DNA of 61,744 bases from Comamonas testosteroni (GCF_000761245.1 NZ_AWOR01000056.1:1-61744); one strand, 5' to 3'; numbered from the stretch's first letter, positions 1 to 8,156 are shown. Numbers and translations: made by a program. The notes: generated by a model from the sequence alone, not told the origin.

Positions 1-172
1 GGCGTTGCGCCAGAGCGATGATCTTGTCCTTAAAGGCGCCGTTTCGGTCTTGAGCGGGCTTGTAACGGTAGGCGCTGGCGCTCATGCCGATGACGAGCAG
101 TGAGCGGCGTTCACTGAGTCCGCAGACCACCATGTGGCGCACCAGCTCGCGCAGTGCAGGTGCGCTCACCAC
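1..172 (-). CDS. IS3-family transposase OrfB, N-terminal part (runs off window)
   Basis: Read in the -1 frame from the end of orfA, this encodes the typical start of an IS3 OrfB (VVSAPALRELVRHM, then GLSERRSLLVIGMSASAYRY). In this family OrfB joins OrfA by frameshifting to make the OrfAB transposase, and carries the DDE core downstream, which is not visible here. The reading frame is open to the window edge, so this copy could be intact. Confidence 0.75.
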   Translation of the reverse strand, partial: MVSAPALRELVRHMVVCGLSERRSLLVIGMSASAYRYKPAQDRNGAFKDKIIALAQR

Positions 173-429
173 TTTTTTCTCAAGGCTTCTTTCGTCACAT
201 CGTTCTCCAGCATGGACTCGGCCAGCAGCCGCTTGAGACGGGCGTTTTCAAGCTCTAGCTCCTTGAGCCGTTTCGCGTCCGAGACGCTCATGCCGCCGAA
301 CTTGTTACGCCAGGGGTAGTAGCTGGCCTCAGAAAAACCGTGCCGACGGCACAACTCGGCCACTGGCAGTCCATACCCCGCTTCTCGCAGGAAGCCAATG
401 ATCTGTTCTTCTGTAAATCTCTTTTTCAC
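166..429 (-). CDS. IS3-family transposase OrfA (helix-turn-helix)
   Basis: An 87-residue protein starting MKKRFTEEQIIGFL, with a helix-turn-helix around VAELCRRHGFSEASYY and a leucine-zipper-like tail (LKELELENARLKRLLAE), both typical of IS3 OrfA. The start is set at GTG 429-427 because a GGAG sequence lies about 7 bases upstream; the more distal TTG at 435 has its ribosome site too close. It binds the IS ends and is fused to OrfB by frameshifting. The orfA stop overlaps orfB. Confidence 0.8.
   Translation of the reverse strand: MKKRFTEEQIIGFLREAGYGLPVAELCRRHGFSEASYYPWRNKFGGMSVSDAKRLKELELENARLKRLLAESMLENDVTKEALRKKW
172..178 (-). other. A6G slippery sequence for -1 frameshifting
   Basis: The minus strand reads A-AAA-AAG just before the orfA stop, the classic IS3-family slippery heptamer. 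Sliding back one base moves the ribosome into the orfB frame. This follows from known IS3 biology; no downstream structure was modelled. Confidence 0.65.
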
Positions 430-475
430 GTCCAATCTCCTGTCTTCGGGATTGGACTCCAGAGTCAGACGCTAC

Positions 476-769
476 TCAAATCCGGGGGACGTCGCTGCAG
501 CCGCTAATGGCATCATTGCCGTGTTTGGCGTCACTCAAGGGAGCCAGTCTCCAATCCCTTTCTATCCAGCTCTGATTCTTAAGAACGTCACGATCCGTGG
601 CATTGCCAATGGCAGTCGAGCAATGTTCTTAGAACTTTTGCGTGCAATGGAGCAACACAACATCAAGACGCTCGAGGCAGAGACCTTCCCGTTCGACAAA
701 GCTGCGGAGGCATACACATTCTTTGACAAAGCACGGCACATCGGCAAAGTCTTCATTCAGCGAGGTTAA
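476..769 (+). pseudogene. Zinc-type alcohol dehydrogenase (MDR family), C-terminal fragment
   Basis: About 97 residues match the C-terminal end of MDR alcohol dehydrogenases/quinone oxidoreductases: GIIAVFGVTQGS, FYPALILKNVTIRGIANGSR, and the closing FDKAAEAYTFFDKARHIGKV. The Rossmann fold and zinc ligands that should precede it are absent, replaced by the end of the IS3 element, so the gene was interrupted or deleted there. It is not expected to be functional. Confidence 0.75.
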
Positions 770-1222
770 GCGCTATGTAGTGATTGCGATAGCTTCCCAA
801 ATCACATGAAGGGCAGCAATTGCCTCGGATGTGAATCGGCCAGTCCTCAGTAGGATGCTTCAGGCTGCTCGAGCACATTAATATTCGAGAGCCTTATCAA
901 CGTTGATCATCAACCCCGGTTGTTGATCGCCGGAGGATACGGACAAAGACTTGGACTCCCAAGAGGTAGTTCATGAACTCATACACAGACAGGCCTCGTG
1001 CAGTTGAGCTTTGCATCAAGCTTGGCCCTTACGTGCGGGCGCTGGCCTTAATTGACCATCATTCCGATACGCAATGACTGGCCTGCTTATACTGACCACA
1101 GGCAGCGAACGCCCCTTAGCCGCCATCCAGCTAGAAGCTCTAAAGCCGTCACTCCTTGGGCTGCATGGTCTGAAAAACCTCGATTTTCTGCAGCCGTATA
1201 CCTCGCGATTCAGCAAACCGTG
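770..1222. other. No supported gene
   Basis: Small overlapping open frames exist on both strands but none resembles a known family or has a convincing ribosome site. The stretch lies downstream of the truncated integrase and takes the place of the rest of that gene. I see no repeat or RNA structure in it. Confidence 0.4.
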
Positions 1223-1357
1223 TCATTCACAAAAAAGACTTACCCAACGCACATAGGCCTTCTCCATGCGTGGGCTATAGTGCTTGTTACAGATTCGTTC
1301 GCGGATCTGATTCAACACCAGTGTGGCACTTAGCTCAGGAGAGGCGACGGGTTTCAT
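1223..1357 (-). pseudogene. Integron integrase (IntI-like), N-terminal stub
   Basis: From ATG 1357-1355 the minus strand encodes LVLNQIRERICNKHYSPR then MEKAYVRWVSLF, which matches the N-terminal core-binding segment of integron integrases (IntI1 has LLDQLRERIRYLHYS...TEQAYVHWVRAF). A stop follows at 1223 and no continuation is found in any frame, so the catalytic R-H-R-Y domain is gone. The stub lies divergent from a cassette and attC, as expected for an integron platform. It cannot recombine cassettes. Confidence 0.7.
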
Positions 1358-1368
1358 GCTAAATTTAG

Positions 1369-1387
1369 TACTGTATTTCACACAGTA
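1369..1387 (-). promoter_or_regulatory. Degenerate LexA box before intI
   Basis: TACTGT and ACAGTA flank a 7-base spacer, 12 bases upstream of the integrase start. The gamma/betaproteobacterial LexA box is the same arms with an 8-base spacer, and integrase genes of integrons are commonly LexA-controlled. The spacer here is one base short, so LexA binding has probably weakened, consistent with the dead gene. Confidence 0.5.
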
Positions 1388-1492
1388 CACCTGCCGTCGA
1401 GCCAAGCGACAATTTTCTTGCGGCATTTTTTGCGCGCCAATTTGGAGCACAAGCGCCAGGTATGACCTGCGCTTTTTTGCGGCCTACTTTAC

Positions 1493-1499
1493 GTTGGGC
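1493..1499 (+). other. Integron core recombination site (attI or preceding attC end)
   Basis: GTTGGGC fits the GTTRRRY core site at which cassettes insert. It lies between the integrase start and the cassette gene, where attI is expected. The cassette would begin within this heptamer. Confidence 0.55.
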
Positions 1500-1521
1500 T
1501 TAACACAACCAAGGAGCAATA

Positions 1522-1803
1522 ATGGCAATTATGAAAAGCAGTGATCTCCAGTATGGGTACAGTTGGACGGCTATCAAACCAGACGATCCAAAGGTCTCTG
1601 GAAAGCCAGACAGCACGTTTTTAAATCGCGGCGAGGGGTATGAGGTATTGCCGTTTATCAACCGTTTTGCTGAGAAGCATGGATTTAAGAATCTTGAAAC
1701 GGGTAAAAAGATTGAAACAATGATCAAAAAACATCTACCTGGTGATGTTCGGAGTCATGCAAACGTCACCGCTTGGCTTGAAGCAAATTGGAAAAGTTAC
1801 TAA
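1522..1803 (+). CDS. Integron gene-cassette protein of unknown function
   Basis: A 93-residue protein (MAIMKSSDLQYGYSW..., closing ANVTAWLEANWKSY) with AAGGAG 6 bases before the ATG. It fills the interval between an integron core site and an attC site, so it is the single coding sequence of a cassette. It has no signal peptide or membrane segment and is rich in Lys, Asp and aromatic residues. I do not recognise a catalytic motif; similar small proteins of unknown role are common in chromosomal integrons. It may be promoterless, relying on the lost platform promoter. Confidence 0.75.
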   Translation: MAIMKSSDLQYGYSWTAIKPDDPKVSGKPDSTFLNRGEGYEVLPFINRFAEKHGFKNLETGKKIETMIKKHLPGDVRSHANVTAWLEANWKSY

Positions 1804-1854
1804 GCCCAACAAAGTATTCAAGCGGACGGGCTAGGCCCGCTGCTTAACTTAGGC
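1804..1854 (+). repeat. attC recombination site (51 bp)
   Basis: Directly after the cassette stop. Outer boxes GCCCAAC (1804-1810) and CTTAGGC (1848-1854) are near-complementary; inner boxes TTCAAGCGG (1818 on) and CTGCTTAA (1840-1847) pair with an extra-helical C; the centre is a hairpin CGGGC-TAG-GCCCG (1827-1839). This is the imperfect hairpin with protruding base that IntI recognises. The right core reads CTTAGGC rather than GTTRRRY, so the crossover G is changed and the site may be crippled. Confidence 0.65.
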
Positions 1855-1860
1855 TTTGAA

Positions 1861-1935
1861 TGTCTGCTTCCTGATTCCATCAACTACGCTTCGTGGCCGA
1901 TAGTGTGAGTTCACAGATGCGCCAGGAAGCAGACA
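1861..1935. repeat. 13-bp perfect inverted repeat, 49-bp spacer
   Basis: TGTCTGCTTCCTG at 1861-1873 is matched by its exact reverse complement at 1923-1935. It starts 6 bases after attC in an otherwise gene-free stretch (1855-2192). It could be the footprint of a small mobile element, a folded RNA or a decayed second attC. No T-tract follows, so it is not a simple terminator. Confidence 0.6.
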
Positions 1936-2192
1936 CCTCAATACGTGAGCTATTTCGCATAGGTCTGATGTGAGCGAGGTCCCCAGACTGGTGCTACCTG
2001 CCAACAACAGGCTCTCGATGCTCGGCCTGACTGCATCTTCAGCGCTTGCCTCCACCTGAGATCGCACTGCTGAAGACCGCGACAGCGATACAAGCCCGTT
2101 ACAATCCAGGCACCCTCCTCCCAGCAACAGGTCTTCTTGACGATCTCAGCCAAGCCAGGAGTTCTCTTTTGTCATCCGGCTGAGGTGTCCCT

Positions 2193-2651
2193 GTGCCCGA
2201 GCGCTACTACAGAGAACTGCTGCGGTATTTCACGCGCAGCGCAGGCGACCGTGATGTGGCCGCCGACTTGGTGCAAAGCACCTACACCCGTATCTATGCT
2301 TTGCAACGCGCAGGAGGAACTGTGCAGGATGCCCGCGCCCTGCTGTACCAGACGGCACGCAACCTGGCGGCCAGCGGCGCTACCCGGCGGCAGGCCGAGC
2401 AGCGAGTACTGGATGCACTTCGCTTAGTCGCGCCCACAAGTGCCCCTTCCGCCGAAACCGCGGCGATTGCCCGTGAGCAACTGAATCTGTTTCTCCAACG
2501 GCTGGAAGCCATGCCACGCAAACGGCGCGATGTGTTCATCCTGGTGCGCATTTATGGCTACAGCTATCGTGAAGCCGGTGAGCATCTGGGCATGACCGAA
2601 ACCAATATCGAGCGGCATGTCATGCGCGGCATCCTGGACTGCGCAGCCTAG
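2193..2651 (+). CDS. FecI-like ECF sigma factor, 3' end altered by a deletion
   Basis: A 152-residue sigma-70 family protein with region 2 (RDVAADLVQSTYTRIYA) and region 4 helix-turn-helix (YSYREAGEHLGMTETNIERH), as in iron-starvation sigma factors. Start GTG 2193 follows a GAGGTG ribosome site. Such factors direct RNA polymerase to TonB-receptor genes and are normally followed by a FecR anti-sigma gene. Here the frame ends in LDCAA at a stop lying inside the next gene's receptor sequence, so the final residues and the whole anti-sigma gene are missing. The two sigma domains look complete, so it could still work, but unregulated. Confidence 0.85.
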   Translation: MPERYYRELLRYFTRSAGDRDVAADLVQSTYTRIYALQRAGGTVQDARALLYQTARNLAASGATRRQAEQRVLDALRLVAPTSAPSAETAAIAREQLNLFLQRLEAMPRKRRDVFILVRIYGYSYREAGEHLGMTETNIERHVMRGILDCAA

Positions 2652-4345
2652 AAGTGTTGCGCGGAGCGGCTTCAGTGCTCTATGGGCAGCTGTCGCCCGG
2701 TGGGGTGGTCAACGCCGTCAGCAAGCGACCCACGTCAGAGCCCATCCGGGAGCTGGGCTTGCAGCTGGGCAACCACAACCGCCGCCAGCTGACGGCTGAC
2801 TTCAGCGGCCCCGTGGCCGGCAGTGACACGCTGGACTACCGCCTGACCATGCTCGGGCGCGACAGCGATACCGCAGATCGCTACATTCCGGACGACAAGC
2901 TGTACATTGCACCCGCTCTCACCTGGCGGCCAAGCGCGGACACCTCGCTCACTTTGCTCTCGTTCTATCAGAAGACCAACACGCGCTTCTCTGCCCCCTT
3001 GCCCTACCAGCTGGTCGAAGGCGTAGGCAACGGCCCCTATACCATCGGCCGTGGCGATTTCATTGGAGAGCCGAACTACGACAAGATGAAGGGGGAGATG
3101 TTCACGCTGGGCTACGAGCTGAACCATGCGCTGAACGCCAGCACACGTCTGCACCACAGCCTGCGCTTCTTCGAGTCCAAGGTGACCTGGAACTATCTGC
3201 AGGCACAGACAAGTGCAGCTGCCATTGCCGCAGCAGCCTCCACGGGTGTGCTGCGCCGCCAGTACAGCGACCGGCAGGAGCACGCCAAGGGCCTGGCATC
3301 CGACACGCGACTGGAATGGAACGGCAAGCTGCTGGGAGCAGACCACAAAATGTTGGTGGGCCTCGATGCCTACCGCATGGACTATGACTCGCAGAACTTC
3401 CGTGCCAATACCTCGTCCCTCAACCTCGGCAGCTACAACTATGGCCAGTCGGTCGTGGTCAACCGCGATCCTGCGCTGAACCGCGGCTCGCGCCGAAAAA
3501 CCACGCAAACCGGCCTGTACCTGCAAGACCAGGTCAACCTGGGAGAACGCTGGACCATCCTGGCCGGCATGCGCCGCGACTGGGCACAGCAGGACCAGAC
3601 CGCACACCGCGACGGCAGCAACGCCGTACAAAAGGACGCGGCCACCACCTGGCGAACGGGTGTGGTCTACAAGGCGTCCAACGGACTGGCGCCTTATCTG
3701 AGCTACAGCGAATCCTTCTTTCCAGTTTCGGTGTCCGAAGTGTCTGGCCAGAGCTTCCGGCCCACCAAGGGCAGTCAGTACGAGGCGGGCGTGCGCTACC
3801 AGCCCGATGGCAGCCGGATGCTGTTGAGCGCTGCGGTGTATGAGCTGCTGCAGGACAACGTGCTGAAATTCGATGCAGGACAGAACACCTATCGCCAAAC
3901 TGGGCAGCAGCGCTCACGGGGCTTTGAGTTCGAAGCCAAGGCGGAAGTCTCTCGCGCACTCAGCGTTATCGCGTCCTATGCCTACACCGATGCAAAAATC
4001 ACGCGCAGCACCATTGCCAGCGAGCTCGGCCAGCGCAGCGAAGACACGCCCTACCACCAGGCTGCACTCTGGGCCGACTACAACTTTGCCTCCTGGGGCT
4101 TGCCACAGCTGCGCCTGGCAGCAGGGGCGCGCTACAAGGGCAGCACCCGCGCATCGGGCATTGCCACCGCCAGGCCCGGATACACGATCTTTGATGCGCT
4201 GCTGGGCTACCGCTTCGATGCCCACTGGGACCTCAACGTCAACGTGAGCAACCTCATGGACAAGAAGTTCACCAACTGCGAGTACGCCATCTGCCACTAC
4301 GGTGACGTCCGCCAGGCAAGCGCCAACCTGACATACCGCTGGTGA
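2651..4345 (+). pseudogene. TonB-dependent siderophore receptor lacking its N-terminus
   Basis: The frame opens inside the plug domain at EVLRGAASVLYGQLSPGG and runs through the whole beta-barrel to a C-terminal aromatic (ANLTYRW). Family members are about 700-800 residues with a signal peptide and, beside a FecI gene, an N-terminal signalling domain; all of that is missing. No ribosome site precedes the GTG at 2654. Without a signal peptide it cannot reach the outer membrane. The barrel resembles ferrichrome/hydroxamate-type receptors (NLMDKKFTNCEYAICHYGD). Confidence 0.85.
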
Positions 4346-5547
4346 TGCCAAGACGCAAAGCATCGCTGCGAGGCTGGCTGGTCATCGCCCACCGGCTCGC
4401 CGGCTTGACGCTGGCCGCTTTCCTGATGGTGGCAGGGTTGACCGGCAGCCTCCTGGTGTGGAACACCGAGCTGGATGCGGCACTGAACCCGCACTGGCTC
4501 AGGACCACGTCCTCTCATTCCAGCACCCAACCGATGGACGCGCTGGAGTTGCGCGACCTAGTCCAGGCACGCTATCCCCATGCCTTGGCAGCACGTGTCC
4601 CCCTGGCGCAGGAGCCCGGCCATGCCATGGTGTTTCTGCTGCGTCCGCTGCCAGGCAAGGCACCGCTGGAGAACGACCAAGTCTTCGTTGACCCCTACAG
4701 CGGCCAGATCCTGGGAGAGCGGCGCTGGGGAGACATCACCCAGACTTGGCGCAACCTGATGCCTTTTCTCTACCGCCTGCATTACTCGCTGGCTCTCGGA
4801 ACAGTCGGGACTTGGGCGCTGGGTCTGGTGTCGCTGCTTTGGATGGTCGATTGCGTCATCGGCTTTTGCTTGACCTTGCCTGCCAGCGCCAAGAGCAGCC
4901 AGCGCCCCTGGCTGGGACGCTGGGCACGTGCCTGGAAGCTGGATATGCAAAGCCGCTGGCGTGTCACCTTCGACCTGCACCGTGCGGGCGGCCTGTGGCT
5001 ATGGCCCGCCCTGTTCGTTTTGGCGTGGAGCAGTTTTGCGCTTAACCTGCCGCAATGGCACGATCCCATGCTACGGGCCGTCAGCGTGCAACAGCCAGGC
5101 GCAGCCGACCTGCCACGGCGTGCGCGACCGCTGTGGCCTCCCACGCTAAACTGGAAAGCAGCGCACATGCGGGCGCAAGATCTCATGCAGGAAAATGCTT
5201 CGCTGCGCGGCTTCTCGGTGTTAGAGGAAAGCTCGTTGGCATACGACCCCATGCGCGGACTGTATCGCTACGACGTGCGCAGCAGCCTGGACATCAATGA
5301 TCGCGGTGGCAGCACGAGGCTATTTCTCGATGGAGAAGCCGGCACTCTGGTGGCTACCTGGCTGCCCACGGGAGCGGCCGGGGGCGACACATTCATCACG
5401 TGGATCAGCAATCTGCACATGGCGAGCGTGGGAGGTATGACGTACAAGCTGGTCATCACCTTGGCCGGATTGGGTGTTGCCATGCTCAGCGTCACCGGCG
5501 TGCTGATCTGGCTGCGCAAGCGCAACGCACGGCGACAGTCCGGATGA
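4345..5547 (+). CDS. PepSY-associated membrane protein of siderophore uptake (PiuB-like)
   Basis: A 400-residue protein with the PepSY-TM layout: an N-terminal helix at about residues 15-35 (RLAGLTLAAFLMVAGLTGSL), periplasmic PepSY segments, further helices near 150-165 and 210-225, and a last helix near 370-390. These proteins accompany TonB receptors and are thought to reduce or handle ferri-siderophores at the inner membrane. Its ATG overlaps the receptor stop (TGATG), so translation was coupled to the receptor. The gene itself looks intact although its partner is broken. Confidence 0.8.
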   Translation: MPRRKASLRGWLVIAHRLAGLTLAAFLMVAGLTGSLLVWNTELDAALNPHWLRTTSSHSSTQPMDALELRDLVQARYPHALAARVPLAQEPGHAMVFLLRPLPGKAPLENDQVFVDPYSGQILGERRWGDITQTWRNLMPFLYRLHYSLALGTVGTWALGLVSLLWMVDCVIGFCLTLPASAKSSQRPWLGRWARAWKLDMQSRWRVTFDLHRAGGLWLWPALFVLAWSSFALNLPQWHDPMLRAVSVQQPGAADLPRRARPLWPPTLNWKAAHMRAQDLMQENASLRGFSVLEESSLAYDPMRGLYRYDVRSSLDINDRGGSTRLFLDGEAGTLVATWLPTGAAGGDTFITWISNLHMASVGGMTYKLVITLAGLGVAMLSVTGVLIWLRKRNARRQSG

Positions 5548-5656
5548 CCTTCTGGCCGACAACGAAGGACCGCGTTGGTTGGAGGGCACCTATTCGTGAG
5601 CCAAGATAACGGACTTCCCCCCCCTAGGGCAGCAGGTTAGTGGTGGGCTTCTGTTG

Positions 5657-5691
5657 GCCAAGACAGTCATTCGAAAAGTGACTGTCTTGGC
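5657..5691. terminator. Strong 13-bp hairpin after the iron locus
   Basis: GCCAAGACAGTCA and its exact reverse complement enclose a 9-base loop, 110 bases after the PepSY gene. No run of T follows, so it is either a weak terminator or an RNA-stabilising hairpin. The stretch 5548-6388 has no supported gene. Confidence 0.5.
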
Positions 5692-5875
5692 GTTCTCAAT
5701 TACCGCTATGAGGCGGTGACCAGTAGCTAGCCCTGAGGCCAGGAGCAGCAGCAGGCGCTGCAAAGCGTTTAGGCCGCCTGCAGTCGCTCAACTCAAAGAT
5801 CCCAATGACTGCCAGTGCCCAACGCAGTAAATGGAACGTGGAACGCGACTTCCATGAAGGTTCGCTGCAAACTTC

Positions 5876-5918
5876 AAAGCAGTCACTGGACTGCCACGTA
5901 TTTCGTGGTGACTGCTTT
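5876..5918. terminator. 11-bp hairpin with trailing T-run
   Basis: AAAGCAGTCAC at 5876-5886 pairs exactly with GTGACTGCTTT at 5908-5918, giving AAA upstream and TTTT downstream. It could terminate in both directions. The stem shares AGTCA with the hairpin at 5657, suggesting related elements. Confidence 0.45.
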
Positions 5919-5950
5919 TACCTAGTTCGAACTGGTTCTATCGACCTATT

Positions 5951-6083
5951 TCGGTCGCTGGCAAGATCACTAGCCAGCGTCTGCTCTCGGCGGGAGCCGT
6001 CACACTCCCCTGGGAAATCTGGACGAAGTGTGGCCGCAAGTTTACATCCCGGTTAGCAGTCGTTGACGAGGGCCTGCGATCGA
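5951..6083. repeat. Dispersed intergenic repeat A, copy 1
   Basis: Closely similar by eye to 46683-46816, with long shared blocks such as CTAGCCAGCGTCTGCTCTCG and TGGCCGCAAGTTT. No coding potential. Noncoding element present at least twice in the window. Confidence 0.65.
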
Positions 6084-6352
6084 CACATTGCAGCCGCTCA
6101 AGCCGCGTCGACTGCGACTGCTGAACAGCGATTGCAGCCGCTTGAAAATGCATTGTGATTTGACACCGTAGCAGACACTCGGGCTTTGAACCAGGCTCCT
6201 TCTCATCGAAGGTTTTCGGCGTGAAGCGGACATTGACGGTCAAGTCCAGTCTAAAGGGCTGCAGGTTGCCCACTGCCATTTCGTATGAACGGAAGCACAG
6301 TCGACATCGCTGGAAGTGATGCTTGTCCATTTGTCATGAAGTGACGCTCTCT

Positions 6353-6383
6353 ATATAATAAGCCACCATATTATATTTTGGCT
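6353..6383 (+). promoter_or_regulatory. Promoter and putative MarR operator
   Basis: A -10-like TATAATA at 6355-6361 is followed by AGCCA (6361-6365) and TGGCT (6379-6383), an inverted repeat with a 13-base AT-rich spacer ending 5 bases before the marR start. No ribosome site is visible, so the transcript may be nearly leaderless. The position suits autorepression by the MarR protein. Confidence 0.4.
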
Positions 6384-6388
6384 AACTA

Positions 6389-6883
6389 ATGAAGCTTGAA
6401 CAAAAGTACCAAGCGTTAATTGAAGAAGCGCAACGGCGCAACCTTCTGGATGTGGATGGTATCCAGCTATGTTTTCAAGTGCTGTCGATGGCTGCAAGCA
6501 TCGACCGCGACTGTGCTGCTTTGCTGGCCCCTCATGGTTTGTCTGAGGGGCGCTTTGTGCTTTTATTCCTTCTCGATGTGGCACCTGACGGACTCGCACC
6601 CAACGCGCTGGCCGATCAGGCTGGCGTGACCCGCGCCACGGTGACCGGCCTGCTAGACGGACTGGAGCGCGAAGGTCTGATTGAACGTCACGCCAACGCC
6701 GAAGACCGCCGTGCACTGTGCATTCGTCTCACCTCAAAAGGGAAACAACTCGCCAGTACCGTTATCGACCAGCATGGCCGGTGGATTGCAGGCCTGTTTG
6801 GCAACCTGTCAGTAGATGAGCGAAAGCAGCTGGCAGCGCTGCTGGAGAAGGTACGTGGCCCTAAATCGGACGTTGAATCATGA
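6389..6883 (+). CDS. MarR-family transcriptional regulator
   Basis: A 164-residue MarR protein with a winged helix at about residues 70-125 (LADQAGVTRATVTGLLDGLEREGLI, then the wing with HANAEDRRALCIRLT). MarR dimers repress nearby promoters and release DNA on binding small phenolics or oxidants. The stop overlaps the next gene (ATGA), so it is the first gene of a three-gene operon. A short inverted repeat at 6361-6383 is a plausible operator. Confidence 0.9.
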   Translation: MKLEQKYQALIEEAQRRNLLDVDGIQLCFQVLSMAASIDRDCAALLAPHGLSEGRFVLLFLLDVAPDGLAPNALADQAGVTRATVTGLLDGLEREGLIERHANAEDRRALCIRLTSKGKQLASTVIDQHGRWIAGLFGNLSVDERKQLAALLEKVRGPKSDVES

Positions 6884-7653
6884 AGGATCCAGTCCGCAAG
6901 GGTGCGACGCGCACCGCTGACATTCCTCGGGATGTTCTGCATGCGCTATCGCGCGGGGAGTTGCAATGTGCGACGCTGGCTGAATGCCTGGCAGTCGACC
7001 AGGCCGTACTGGCACGAACACTCTTTCCGGCACTTACGGCTCAAGCACTGAGCGCGATCGATGAAGCCTGCCAACTGGGCGTGCTCAAACGCATGGCCCG
7101 TATCGGCTCAGTCTTGCTGGAGGCCCTGGGTACGGAAGGCATTGCACAGTGCCAAACGCACCGCGCCGATATGGCACGCGGCTGGGCGTGCTTCATGATC
7201 GGTGCTCAGCCTCACCTAGATCTCGGCGTACGGCTGGCCGCAATGCGCCCGCTGGCAGACGATCCTCATTTTGGTGTGCGTGAATGGGCTTGGATGGCGA
7301 TGCGGCCGCACCTGGTGCAAGACCTAGCTGCGGCCATCGCTCAGTTGATGCCATGGACACAAGATCCTTCTGAGCGTGTCCGACGATTCGCGTGCGAGGC
7401 TTTGCGTCCCCGCGGTGTGTGGAGCACGCATATCTCGCAGCTCAAACGCTCGCCCGAGAAAGCGCTGCCTTTGCTCTCAGCTCTGAGTAGCGACCCTTCG
7501 GTCTACGTGCAGGACTCGGTCGCCAATTGGCTCAATGATGCCGCCAAGGACCAGCCAGCCTGGGTGCGTGACATCTGTGCTCAATGGCTTCAAAGCTCCC
7601 AAGCCGCCGGCACACATCGTATATGTCAACGCGCACTGCGCAATCTCAAGTGA
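6880..7653 (+). CDS. HEAT-repeat protein resembling AlkD DNA alkylation repair enzymes
   Basis: A 257-residue all-helical protein of HEAT-like repeats (LAAMRPLADDPHFGVREWAW, then QDPSERVRRFACEALRPRG and SSDPSVYVQDSVANWLNDAA). This is the pattern of AlkD-like DNA glycosylases, which wrap DNA and remove alkylated bases. It overlaps marR by 4 bases and precedes a small conserved protein. Catalytic residues cannot be assigned by eye; a protein-binding HEAT scaffold is the alternative. Confidence 0.7.
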   Translation: MKDPVRKGATRTADIPRDVLHALSRGELQCATLAECLAVDQAVLARTLFPALTAQALSAIDEACQLGVLKRMARIGSVLLEALGTEGIAQCQTHRADMARGWACFMIGAQPHLDLGVRLAAMRPLADDPHFGVREWAWMAMRPHLVQDLAAAIAQLMPWTQDPSERVRRFACEALRPRGVWSTHISQLKRSPEKALPLLSALSSDPSVYVQDSVANWLNDAAKDQPAWVRDICAQWLQSSQAAGTHRICQRALRNLK

Positions 7654-7663
7654 AAGTGGAACC

Positions 7664-8002
7664 GTGTCTCATTACCTCGTAGAGCTCTACACCCCCAATC
7701 CGGCTTGGCTCGCACTGTCCGCCAACCAAAGGCAACACTTTCTTGGCGGCATCGGACTCGCATTGAATCAACTCTCCAGCCTCGGTGTCGAAGTTCTCTC
7801 TCTGGCAGAAACGGACTCCAGCATCGACCAAGGATCCGCACATAAATTCCTTGGCATTTGGCGCTTTCCTGACCAGGCCGCTCGAGACGCCCTGCTGGCA
7901 GGCATCAAAGCCAGCGGCTGGTACGACTACTTTGACCATGTGAATGCGGCCAGCACTCAAGGGGCGGCGGATATTCACCTGGCTGCTCTAGCTGCCGCGT
8001 AG
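7664..8002 (+). CDS. Small conserved protein of unknown function (DUF6616-like)
   Basis: A 112-residue protein from GTG 7664 (VSHYLVELYTPNPAWLALS...). The pattern, with LGIWRFPDQAARDALLAGI and GWYDYFDHVNA, suggests a ferredoxin-like alpha/beta fold of the dimeric alpha-beta barrel type. The start is chosen because upstream codons lie inside the preceding gene and conserved-looking sequence begins here. It lies 10 bases after the HEAT gene and is the last operon gene, before a terminator. Function unknown; the family name is a guess. Confidence 0.7.
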   Translation: MSHYLVELYTPNPAWLALSANQRQHFLGGIGLALNQLSSLGVEVLSLAETDSSIDQGSAHKFLGIWRFPDQAARDALLAGIKASGWYDYFDHVNAASTQGAADIHLAALAAA

Positions 8003-8040
8003 CGCAGTCTTTCAGATAATGCCTGTGTGATCTGCAATGC

Positions 8041-8065
8041 GGCTAGCAACTTTCTAGCCCTTTTT
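8041..8065 (+). terminator. Rho-independent terminator
   Basis: GGCTAG and CTAGCC (8041-8046, 8054-8059) form a 6-bp stem with a 7-base loop, followed by C and TTTTT. It closes the marR operon 39 bases after the last stop. Confidence 0.7.
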
Positions 8066-8156
8066 GGGGCCTCCTGACTGTCATTGATCGAGGGAGAAGC
8101 GGCGGTTCAAGGAGGCATTCAACGGCTTGTTTTGGCCTTCGCCGCCACTCGGGCAC

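Larger units (their letters stand above)
1..475 (-). mobile_element. IS3-family insertion sequence, 5' part only
   Basis: The 5' half of an IS3-family element on the minus strand runs off the left edge. It holds a complete orfA and the start of orfB in the overlapping -1 frame, the usual IS3 arrangement. The element end is placed near 455-475 because coding sequence of an unrelated alcohol dehydrogenase resumes at about 476. The exact terminal inverted repeat cannot be fixed since the other end is outside the window. Confidence 0.75.

Noticed and set aside
2735..3898. 387-codon open frame on the minus strand
   Set aside because: It is antisense to the TonB receptor barrel; the sense frame has clear family sequence and the antisense one has no ribosome site or motif. 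Long antisense frames are expected in GC-rich DNA.
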